From Gordius sp. MW1 (taxonomy: Eukaryota; Nematomorpha; Gordioida; Gordea; Gordiidae), in assembly GCA_964036665.1 (NCBI GenBank), contig OZ038531.1, positions 11,284,168 to 11,348,167 of the forward strand: DNA of 64,000 nucleotides, written 5' to 3'. Both the position numbers and the translations under genes were made by a program. The notes under the pieces were generated by a model. It did not search any database. It worked only from the letters and a program-made list of their open reading frames with translations, and was not told the DNA's origin. Below are positions 25,353-37,230 of this stretch, piece by piece (position 1 is the first letter of the stretch; every line of letters begins with the position of its first letter).

Positions 25353-28300
25353 AAAATGATAGTTCTCGCAGCTTAAAACCTCTTTTCGGAAGTAAATCGA
25401 GGATAATAGGATTCTCAAATTGGCTTACTTTTATATATTTTTTCATGCTCTTTCACATAGAATCGAAAAAATCAAAATTTTTCACATATTTTTCTTTCAA
25501 CCGTATGCATCCGATGAAAGTTCTCGTTTTCAGACGTGGTTTCAATGATAAAAAGTAAAAATTTATCAGAATCTAAAAACTATTACTTTGAAATCATGAT
25601 CGCATAGAGCAGTTTTCAAAAATTAAGCACTCACGTTGCGATACAACAAACTAATCGCCAATAAAACGTTGGATTTTGTCAAAATGATAGTTCTCGCAGC
25701 TTAAAACCTCTTTTCGGAAGTCAGTCGAGGATAATAGGATTCTCAAATTGGCTTACTTTTATATATTTTTAATGCTCTTTCACAAGAATCGAAAAAAATA
25801 AATATTTTTACCTAAAAAATTTTCACATATTTTTCTTTTTAACCGTATTCATCCGATGAAAGTTGTTGTTTTCAGACGTGGTTTCTATGATCCCAAGTAA
25901 AAATTTATCAGAATCTAAAAACTATTACTTTGAAATCATGATCGCATAGAGCAGTTTTCAAAAATTAAGCACTCACGTTACGATACAACAAACTAATCGC
26001 AACAATAAAACGTTGTCTTTTGTCAAAATGATAGTTCTCGCAGCTTAAAACCTCTTTTCGGAAATCAATCGAGGATAATAGGATTCTCAAATTGGCTTAC
26101 TTTTATATATTTTTTCATTTTCACATAGAATCGAAAAAAATAAATATTTTTACCTCAAAATTTTTCACATATTTTTCTTTAACCCGTATTCATCCGATGA
26201 AAGTTGTCGTTTTCAGACGTGATTTCTATGATCCCAAGTAAAAATTTATCAGAATCTAAAAACTATTACTTTGAAATCATGATCGCATAGAGCAGTTTTC
26301 AAAAATTATTCACTCACGTTGCGATACAACAAACTAATCGCAACAATAAAACGTTGTCTTTTGTCAAAATGATAGTTCTGGCAGCTTACCTCTTTTCGGA
26401 AGTAAATCGAGGATAATAGGATTCTCAAATTGGCTTACTTTTATATATTTTTTCATGGTCTTTTACATAGAATCGAAAAAAAACCTCAAAATTTTTCACA
26501 TATTTTTCTTTCACCGTATGCATCCGATGAAAGTTCTCGTTTTCAGACGTGGTTTCGATGATAAAAAGTAAAAATTTATCAGAATCTAAAAACTATTACT
26601 TTGAAATCATGATCGCATAGAGCAGTTTTCAAAAATTAAGCACTCACGTTGCGATACAACAAACTAATCGCAACAATAAAACGTTGTCTTTTGTCAAAAT
26701 GATAGTTCTCGCAGCTTAAAACCTCTTTTCGGAAGTCAATCGAGGATAATAGGATTCTCAAATTGGCTTACTTTTATATATTTTTTCATGCTCTTTCACA
26801 TAGAATCGAAAAAAATAAATATCTTTACCTCAAAATTTTTCACATATTTTTCTTTGAACCGTATTCATCCGATGAAAGATGTCGTTTTCAGACGTGGTTT
26901 CTATGATCCCAAGTAAAAATTTATCAGAATCTAAAAACTATTACTTTGAAATCATGATCGCATAGAGCAGTTTTCAAAAATTAATCACTCACGTTGCGAT
27001 ACAACAAACTTATCGCAACAATAAAACGTTGTCTTTTGTCAAAATGATAGTTCTGGCAGCTTAAAACCTCTTTTCGGAAGTAAATCGAGGATAATAGGAT
27101 TCTCAAATTGGCTTACTTTTATATATTTTTTCATGCTCTTTCACATAGAATCGAAAAAAAACCTCAATTTTTCACATATTTTTCTTTCAACCGTATGCAT
27201 CCGATGAAAGTTGTCGTTTTCAGACGTGGTTTCTATGATCCCAAGTAAAAATTTATCAGAACTAAAAACTATTACTTTGAAATCATGATCGCATAGAGCA
27301 GTTTTCAAAAATTAAGCACTCATGTTGCGATACAACAAACTAATCGCAACAATAAAACGTTATCTTTTGTCAAAATGATAGATCTCGCAGCTTAAAACCT
27401 CTTTTCGGAAGTAAATCGAGGATAATAGGATTCTCAAATTCGCTTACTTTTATATATTTTTTCATGCTCTTTCACATAGAATCGAAAAAAACCTCAAAAT
27501 TTTTCACATATTTTTCTTTCAACCGTATGCATCCGATGAAAGTTCTCGTTTTCAGACGTGGTTTCGATGATAAAAAGTAAAAATTTATCAGAATCTAAAA
27601 ACTATTACTTTGAAATCATGATCGCATAGAGCAGTTTTCAAAAATTAAGCACTCACGTTGCGATACAACAAACTAATCGCAACAATAAAACGTTGTCTTT
27701 TGTCAAAATGATACTCGCTGCTTAAAACCTCTTTTCGGAAGTCAGTCGAGGATAATAGGATTCTCAAATTGGCTTACTTTTATATATTTTTAATGCTCTT
27801 TCACAAGAATCGAAAAAAATAAATATTTTTACCTAAAAAATTTTCACATATTTTTCTTTGAACCGTATTCATCCGATGAAAGTTGTCGTTTTCAGACGTG
27901 GTTTCTATGATCCCAAGTAAAAATTTATCAGAATCTAAAAACTATTACTTTGAAATCATGATCGCATAGAGCAGTTTTTAAAAATTATTCACTCACGTTG
28001 CGATACAACAAACTAATCGCAACAATAAAAAGTTGTCTTTTGTTACCTCTTTTCGGAAGTAAATCGAGGATAATAGGATTCTCAAATTGGCTTACTTTTA
28101 TATATTTTTTCATGGTCTTTTACATAGAATCGAAAAAAAACCTCAAAATTTTTCACTTTTCTTTCACCGTATGCATCCGAGGAAAGTTCTCGTTTTCAGA
28201 CGTGGTTTCGATGATAAAAAGTAAAAATTTATCAGAATCTAAAAACTATTACTTTGAAATCATGATCGCATAGAGCAGTTTTCAAAAATTAAGCACTCAC

Positions 28301-28640
28301 GTTGCGATACAACAAATTAATCGCAACAATAAAACGTTGTCTTTTGTCAAAATGGTTCTCGCAGCTTAAAACCTCTTTTCGGAAGTCAATCGAGGATAAT
28401 AGGATTCTCAAATTGGCTTACTTTTATATATTTTTTCATGGTCTTTCACATAGAATCGAAAAAAATAAATATCTTTACCTCAAAATTTTTCACATATTTT
28501 TCTTTGAACCGTATTCATCCGATGAAAGTTGTCGTTTTCAGACGTGGTTTCTATGATCCCAAGTAAAAATTTATCAGAATCTAAAAACTATTACTTTGAA
28601 ATCATGATCGCATAGAGCAGTTTTTAAAAATTAAGCACTC
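25340..28640 (+). repeat. Diverged duplication, about 2.02 kb offset
   Basis: Monomers from 25.34 kb recur in order from 27.36 kb: ACGTTATC start, 'gaagtcagtcgagg' (25,721 and 27,742), 'gcttacctc'/'tgttacctc' (26,386 and 28,043), then 'aaatatcttt'. The second copy lacks the monomer at about 26.03-26.37 kb, so the offset falls from about 2,020 to about 1,660 bp. A further deletion in the second copy (28,043) removes about 20 bp at a monomer start. Confidence 0.78.
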
Positions 28641-29500
28641 ACGTTGCGATACAACAAACTAATCGCAACAATAAAACGTTGTCTTTTGTCAAAATGATAG
28701 TTCTCGCAGCTTAAAACCTCTTTTCGGAAGTCAATCGAGGATAATAGGATTCTCGAATTGGCTTACTTTTATATATTTTTTCATGCTCTTTCACATGAAA
28801 AAAATAAATATTTTTACCTCAAAATTTTCACATATTTTTCTTTGAACCGTATTCATCCGATGAAAGTTGTCGTTTTCAGACGTGGTTTCTATGATCCCAT
28901 GTAAAAATTTATCAGAATTTAAAAACTATTACTTTGAAATCATGATCGCATAGAGCAGTTTTCAAAAATTAAGCACTCACGTTGCGATACAACAAACTAA
29001 TCGCAACAATAAAACGTTGTCTTTTGTCAAAATGATAGTTCTCGCAGCTTAAAACCTCTTTTCGGAAGTCAATCGAGGATAATATTCTCAAATTGGCTTA
29101 CTTTTATATATTTTTTCATGCTCTTTCACAAGAATCGAAAAAAATAAATATTTTTACCTAAAAAATTTTCACATATTTTTCTTTGAACCGTATTCATCCG
29201 ATGAAAGTTGTCGTTTTCAGACGTGGTTTCTATGATCCCAAGTAAAAATTTATCAGAATCTAAAAACTATTACTTTGAAATCATAATCGCATAGAGCAGT
29301 TTTCAAAAATTAAGCACTCACGTTGCGATACAACAAACTAATCGCAACAATAAAACGTTGTCTTTTGTCAAAATGATAGTTCTCGCAGCTTAAAACATCT
29401 TTTCGGAAGTCAATCGAGGATAATAGGATTCTCAAATTGGTTTACTTTTATATATTTTTTCATGCTCTTTCACATAGAATCGAAAAAAATAAATGTTTTT
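28641..29500 (+). repeat. Satellite array, last type A block of left domain
   Basis: About two and a half type A monomers with small deletions in the A/T linker (28,797 and 29,084). No further structure is seen. Confidence 0.88.
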
Positions 29501-31800
29501 ACCTCAAAATTTTTCACATATTTTTCTTTCTACCGTATGCATCCGATGAAAGGTGTCGTTTTCAGATATGGTTTCTATGATCCCAAGTAAAAGTTTATAT
29601 GAATCTGAAAACTATTACTTTGAAATCATGATCGCATGATGCATTTTTGAAAAATTAAGCACTCACGTTGCGATACAACAAACTAATCGCAACAATAAAA
29701 CGTTGTCTTTTGTCAAAATGATAGTTCTCGCAGCTTAAAACCTCTTTGCGGAAGTCAATCGAGGAAAATAGGATTCTCAAATTGGCTTACTTTTATATAT
29801 TTTTTTACGCTCTTTCACATAGAATCGAAAAAAATAAATATTTTTACCTCAAAATTTTTCACATATTTTTCTTTGAACCGTATTCATCTGATGAAAGTTG
29901 TCGTTTTCAGACGTGGTTTCTATGATCCCAAGTAAAAATTTATCAGAATCTGAAAACTATTACTTTGAAATCATGATCGCATAGAGCCATTTTCAAAAAT
30001 TAAGAACTCACGTTGCGGTACAACAAACTAATCGCAACAATAAAACGTTGTCTATTGTCAAAATGATAGTTCTCGCAGCTTAAAACCTCTTTTCGGAAGT
30101 TAATCAAGGATAATAGGATTCTCAAATTGGCTTACTTTTATATATTTTTTTACGCTCTTTCACATAGAATCGAAAAAAATAAATATTTTTACCTCAAAAT
30201 TTTTCACATATTTTTCTTTGAACCGTATTCATCCGATGAAAGTTGTCGTTTTTAGACGTGGTTTCTATGATCCCAAGTAAAAATTTATCAGAATCTAAAA
30301 ACTATTAATTTGAAATCATAATCGCATAGAGCAGTTTTCAAAAATTAAGCACTCACGTTGCGATACAACAAACTAATCGCAACAATAAAACGTTGTCTTT
30401 TGTCAAAATGATAGTTCTCGCGGCTTAAAACCTCTTTGCGGAAGTCAATCGAGGAAAATAGGATTCTCAAATTGGCTTACTTTTATATATTTTTTTACGC
30501 TCTTACACATAGAATCGAAAAAAATAAATATTTTTACCTCAAAATTTTTCACATATTTTTCTTTGAACCGTATTCATCTGATGAAAGTTGTCGTTTTCAG
30601 ACGTGGTTTCTATGATCCCAAGTAAAAATTTATCAGAATCTGAAAACTATTACTTTGAAATCATGATCGCATAGAGCCATTTTCAAAAATTAAGAACTCA
30701 CGTTGCGGTACAACAAACTAATCGCAACAATAAAACGTTGTCTATTGTCAAAATGATAGTTCTCGCAGCTTAAAACCTCTTTTCGGAAGTCAATCGAGGA
30801 TAATAGGATTCTCAAATTGGCTTACTTTTATATATTTTTTTACGCTCTTTCACATAGAATCGAAAAAAAAAATATTTTTACCTCAAAATTTTTAACATAT
30901 TTTTCTTTGAACCGTATTCATTTGATGAAAGTTGTCGTTTTCAGACGTGGTTTCTATGATACCAAGTAAAAATATATCAGAATCTAAAAACCATTACTTT
31001 GAAATCATAATCGCATAGAGCAGTTTTCAAAAATTAAGCACTCACGTTGCGATACAACAAACTAATCGCAACAATAAAACGTTGTCTTTTGTCAAAATGA
31101 TAGTTCTCGCAGCTTAAAACCTCTTTTCAGAAGTCACTCGAGGATAATAGGATTCTCAAATTGGCTTACTTTTATATATTTTTTTATGCTCTTTCACATA
31201 GAATCGAAAAAAATAAATATTTTGAACCGTATTCATCCGATGAAAGTTGTCGTTTTCAGACGTGGTTTCTATGATCCCAAGTAAAAATTTATCAGAATCT
31301 AAAAACTATTACTTTGAAATCATAATCGCATAGAGCAGTTTTCAAAAATTAAGCACTCACGTTGCGATACAACAAACTAATCGCAACAATAAAACGTTAT
31401 CTTTTGTCAAAATGATAGTTCTCGCAGCTTAAAACCTCTTTTCAGAAGTCAATCGAGGATAATAGGATTCTCAAATTGGCTTACTTTTATATATTTTTTT
31501 ACGCTCTTTCACATAGAATTGAAAAAAAAATATTTTTACCTCAAAATTTTTAACATATTTTTCTTTGAACCGTATTCATTTGATGAAAGTTGTCGTTTTC
31601 AGACGTGGTCTCTATGATCCCAAGTAAAAATTTATCAGAATCTAAAAACTATTACTTTGAAATCATAATCGCATAGAGCAGTTTTCAAAAATTAAGCACT
31701 CCCGTTGCGATACAACAAACTAATCGCAACAATAAAACGTTGTCTTTTGTCAAAATGATAGTTCTCGCAGCTTAAAACCTTTTTTCAGAAGTCAATCGAG
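29501..31800 (+). repeat. Satellite array with new subtypes and a 690 bp tandem copy
   Basis: The first type C monomer appears at about 29.52 kb (TTCTACCGTATGCATCC, AAAGGTGTCG, 'atatgaatctgaaaac'). A dimer at about 29.70-30.39 kb is repeated at 30.39-31.0 kb with a 690 bp offset ('ggaaaatagg' at 29,763 and 30,453; 'gttgcggtac' near 30,012 and 30,702). A copy at 31,221 lost about 35 bp across the linker. Confidence 0.85.
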
Positions 31801-34160
31801 GATAATAGGATTCTCAAATTGGCTTACTTTTATATATTTTTTTACGCTCTTTCACATAGAATCGAAAAAAATAAATAATTTACCTCAAAATTTTTCACAT
31901 ATTTTTCTTTGAACCGTATTCATCCTATGAAAGTTGTCGTTTTCAGACGTGGTTTCTATGATCCCAAGTAAAAATTTATATGAATCTGAAAACTATTACT
32001 TTGAAATTATGATCGCATAATGCATATTTGAAAAATTAAGCACTCACGTTGCGGTACAACAAACTAATCGCAACAATAAAACGTTGTCTATTGTCAAAAT
32101 GATAGTTCTCGCAGCTTAAAACCTCTTTTCGGAAGTCAATCGAGCATAATAGGATTCTCAAATTGGCTTACTTTTATATATTTTTTCATGCTCTTTCACA
32201 TAGAATTGAAAAAAATAAATATTTTTACCTCAAAATTTTTCACATATTTTTCTTTGAACCGTATTCATCCGATGAAAGTTGTCGTTTTCAGACGTGGTTT
32301 CTATGATCCCAAGTAAAAATTTATCAGAATCTAAAAACTATTACTTTGAAATCATAATCGCATAGAGCAGTTTTCAAAAATTAAGCACTCACGTGGCGAT
32401 ACAACAAACTAATCGCAACAATAAAACGTTGTCTTTTGTCAAAATGATAGTTCTCGCAGCTTAAAACCTCTTTTCAGAAGTCAATCGAGAATAATAGGAT
32501 TCTCAAATTGGCTTACTTTTATATATTTTTTTATGCTCTTTCACATAGAATCGAAAAAAATAAATATTTTTACCTAAAAATTTTTCACATATTTTTTGAA
32601 CCGTATTCATCCGATGAAAGTTGTCGTTTTCAGACGTGGTTTCTATGATCCCAAGTAAAAATTTATCAGAATCTAAAAACTATTACTTTGAAATCATAAT
32701 CGCATAGAGCAGTTTTCAAAAATTAAGCACTCACGTTGCGATACAAAAACTAATAGCAACAATAAAACGTTTTCTTTTGTCAAAATGAATAGTTCTGGCA
32801 GCTTAAAACCTCTTTTCGGAAGTAAATCGAGGATAATAGGATTCTCAAATTGGCTTACTTTTATATATTTTTTCATGCTCTTTCACATAGAATCGAAAAA
32901 AATAAATATTTTTACCTCAAAATTATTCACATATTTTTCTTTCAACCGTATGCATCCGATGAAAGTTGTCGTTTTCAGACGTGGTTTCGACGATAAAAGT
33001 AAAAATTTATCAGAATCAGAAAACTATTACTTTGAAATCATGATCGCATAATGCATTTTTGAAAAATTAAGCATTCACGTTGCGATACAACAAACTAATC
33101 GCAACAATAAAACGTTGTCTTTTGTCAAAATGATAGTTCTCGCAGCTTAAAACCTCTTTGCGGAAGTCAATCGAGGATAATAGGATTCTCAAATTGGCTT
33201 ACTTTTATATATTTTTTTACGCTCTTTCACATAGAATCGAAAAAAAAATATTTTTACCTCAAAATTTTTAACATATTTTTCTTTGAACCGTATTCATTTG
33301 ATGAAAGTTGTCGTTTTCAGACGTGGTTTCTATGATACCAAGTAAAAATATATCAGAATCTAAAAACCATTACTTTGAAATCATAATCGCATAGAGCAGT
33401 TTTCAAAAATTAGGCACTCACGTTGCGATACAACAAACTAATCGCAACAATAAAACGTTGTCTTTTGTCAAAATGATAGTTCTCGCAGCTTAAAACCTCT
33501 TTTCAGAAGTCAATCGAGGATAATAGGATTCTCAAATTGGCTTACTTTTATATATTTTTTGATGCTCTTTCACATAGAATCGAAAAAAATAAATATTTTT
33601 ACCTAAAATTTTTTCACATATTTTTCTTTGAACCGTATTCATCCGATGAAAGTTGTCGTTTTCAGACGTGGTTTCTATGATCCCAAGTAAAAATTTATCA
33701 GAATCTAAAAACTATTACTTTGAAATCATAATCGCAAGAGCAGTTTTCAAAAATTAAGCACTCACGTTGCGATACAACAAACTAATCGCAACAATAAAAC
33801 GTTGTCTTTTGTCAAAATGAATAGTTCTGGCAGCTTAAAACCTCTTTTCGGAAGTAAATCGAGGATAATAGGATTCTCAAATTGGCTTACTTTTATATAT
33901 TTTTTTACGCTCTTTCACATAGAATCGAAAAAAATAAATATTTTTACCTCAAAATTTTTCACATATTTTTCTTTGAACCGTATTCATCCGATGAAAGTTG
34001 TCGTTTTCAGACGTGGTTTCTATGATCCCAAGTAAAGATTTATCAGAATCTAGAAACTATTACTTTGAAATCATAATCGCATAGAGCAGTTTTCAAAAAT
34101 TAAGCACTCACGTGGCGATACAACAAACTAATCGCAACAATAAAACGTTGTCTTTTGTCA
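31800..34160 (+). repeat. Segmental repeat copy 1 (3,074 bp spacing)
   Basis: About seven monomers, including 'aaataatttacc', 'gagcataatagg', 'acaaaaactaatagcaac', and the AATGAATAGTTCTGG subtype at about 32,785 and 33,819. The same order recurs at 34.87-37.23 kb with a 3,073-3,074 bp offset. By eye there are only a handful of substitutions and small indels between copies. Confidence 0.85.
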
Positions 34161-34870
34161 AAATGATAGTTCTCGCAGCTTAAAACCTCTTTGCGGAAGT
34201 CAATCGAGGATAATAGGATTCTCAAATTGGCTTACTTTTATATATTTTTTTACGCTCTTTCACATAGAATCGAAAAAAAAAATATTTTTACCTCAAAATT
34301 TTTAACATATTTTTCTTTGAACCGTATTCATTTGATGAAAGTTGTCGTTTTCAGACGTGGTTTCTATGATACCAAGTAAAAATATATCAGAATCTAAAAA
34401 CCATTACTTTGAAATCATAATCGCATAGAGCAGTTTTCAAAAATTAAGCACTCACGTTGCGATACAACAAACTAATCGCAACAATAAAACGTTGTCTTTT
34501 GTCAAAATGATAGTTCTCGCAGCTTAAAACCTCTTTTCAGAAGTCAATCGAGGATAATAGGATTCTCAAATTGGCTTACTTTTATATATTTTTTGATGCT
34601 CTTTCACATAGAATCGAAAAAAATAAATATTTTTCTTTGAACCGTATTCATCCGATGAAAGTTGTCGTTTTCAGACGTGGTTTCTATGATCCCAAGTAAA
34701 AATTTATCAGAATCTAAAAACTATTACTTTGAAATCATAATCGCATAGAGCAGTTTTCAAAAATTAAGCACTCACGTTGCGATACAACAAACTAATCGCA
34801 ACAATAAAACGTTGTCTTTTGTCAAAATGAATAGTTCTGGCAGCTTAAAACCTCTTTTCGGAAGTAAATC
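34160..34870 (+). repeat. Satellite spacer between segmental copies
   Basis: Two monomers. The first (with CTCTTTGCGG) resembles the copies at 33.14 and 36.21 kb. The second has a roughly 30 bp linker deletion at 34,622 that joins AAATATTTT to CTTTGAACC. Confidence 0.8.
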
Positions 34871-37230
34871 GAGGATAATAGGATTCTCAAATTGGCTTAC
34901 TTTTATATATTTTTTTACGCTCTTTCACATAGAATCGAAAAAAATAAATAATTTACCTCAAAATTTTTCACATATTTTTCTTTGAACCGTATTCATCCGA
35001 TGAAAGTTGTCGTTTTCAGACGTGGTTTCTATGATCCCAAGTAAAAATTTATATGAATCTGAAAACTATTACTTTGAAATCATGATCGCATAATGCATAT
35101 TTGAAAAATTAAGCACTCACGTTGCGGTACAACAAACTAATCGCAACAATAAAACGTTGTCTATTGTCAAAATGATAGTTCTCGCAGCTTAAAACCTCTT
35201 TTCGGAAGTCAATCGAGCATAATAGGATTCTCAAATTGGCTTACTTTTATATATTTTTTCATGCTCTTTCACATAGAATTGAAAAAAATAAATATTTTTA
35301 CCTCAAAATTTTTCACATATTTTTCTTTGAACCGTATTCATCCGATGAAAGTTGTCGTTTTCAGACGTGGTTTCTATGATCCCGTAAAAATTTATTAGAA
35401 TCTAAAAACTATTACTTTGAAATCATAATCGCATAGAGCAGTTTTCAAAAATTAAGCACTCACGTGGCGATACAACAAACTAATCGCAACAATAAAACGT
35501 TGTCTTTTGTCAAAATGATAGTTCTCGCAGCTTAAAACCTCTTTTCAGAAGTCAATCGAGAATAATAGGATTCTCAAATTGGCTTACTTTTATATATTTT
35601 TTTATGCTCTTTCACATAGAATCGAAAAAAATAAATATTTTTACCTAAAAATTTTTCACATATTTTTCTTTGAACCGTATTCATCCGATGAAAGTTGTCG
35701 TTTTCAGACGTGGTTTCTATGATCCCAAGTAAAAATTTATCAGAATCTAAAAACTATTACTTTGAAATCATAATCGCATAGAGCAGTTTTCAAAAATTAA
35801 GCACTCACGTTGCGATACAAAAACTAATAGCAACAATAAAACGTTTTCTTTTGTCAAAATGAATAGTTCTGGCAGCTTAAAACCTCTTTTCGGGAGTAAA
35901 TCGAGGATAATAGGATTCTCAAATTGGCTTACTTTTATATATTTTTTCATGCTCTTTCACATAGAATCGAAAAAAATAAATATTTTTACCTCAAAATTAT
36001 TCACATATTTTTCTTTCAACCGTATGCATCCGATGAAAGTTGTCGTTTTCAGACGTAGTTTCGACGATAAAAGTAAAAATTTATCAGAATCAGAAAACTA
36101 TTACTTTGAAATCATGATCGCATAATGCATTTGTGAAAAATTAAGCATTCACGTTGCGATACAACAAACTAATCGCAACAATAAAACGTTGACTTTTGTC
36201 AAAATGATAGTTCTCGCTTAAAACCTCTTTGCGGAAGTCAATCGAGGATAATAGGATTCTCAAATTGGCTTACTTTTATATATTTTTTTACGCTCTTTCA
36301 CATAGAATCGAAAAAAAAAATATTTTTACCTCAAAATTTTTAACATATTTTTCTTTGAACCGTATTCATTTGATGAAAGTTGTCGTTTTCAGACGTGGTT
36401 TCTATGATACCAAGTAAAAATATATCAGAATCTAAAAACCATTACTTTGAAATCATAATCGCATAGAGCAGTTTTCAAAAATTAAGCACTCACGTTGCGA
36501 TACAACAAACTAATCGCAACAATAAAACGTTGTCTTTTGTCAAAATGATAGTTCTCGCAGCTTAAAACCTCTTTTCAGAAGTCAATCGAGGATAATAGGA
36601 TTGTCAAATTGGCTTACTTTTATATATTTTTTGATGCTCTTTCACATAGAATTGAAAAAAATAAATATTTTTACCTAAAATTTTTTCACATATTTTTCTT
36701 TGAACCGTATTCATCCGATGAAAGTTGTCGTTTTCAGACGTGGTTTCTATGATCCCAAGTAAAAATTTATCAGAATCTAAAAACTATTACTTTGAAATCA
36801 TAATCGCATAGAGCAGTTTTCAAAAATTAAGCACTCACGTTGCGATACAACAAACTAATCGCAACAATAAAACGTTGTCTTTTGTCAAAATGAATAGTTC
36901 TGGCAGCTTAAAACCTCTTTTCGGAAGTAAATCGAGGATAATAGGATTCTCAAATTGGCTTACTTTTATATATTTTTTTACGCTCTTTCACATAGAATCG
37001 AAAAAAATAAATATTTTTACCTCAAAATTTTTGACATATTTTTCTTTGAACCGTATTCATCCGATGAAAGTTGTCGTTTTCAGACGTGGTTTCTATGATC
37101 CCAAGTAAAAATTTATCAGAATCTAGAAACTATTACTTTGAAATCATAATCGCATAGAGCAGTTTTCAAAAATTAAGCACTCACGTGGCGATACAACAAA
37201 CTAATCGTAACAATAAAACGTTTTCTTTTG
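34870..37230 (+). repeat. Segmental repeat copy 2 (3,074 bp spacing)
   Basis: Second copy of the seven-monomer segment. Differences noticed include a 2 bp loss giving 'gatcccgtaaaa' at 35,379, 'cgggagtaaat' at 35,892, 'gacgtagtttcgacg' at 36,053 and a shortened 'ctcgcttaaaacc' at 36,213. The 2 bp loss also occurs at 57,741, in a monomer series resembling this one. Confidence 0.85.
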
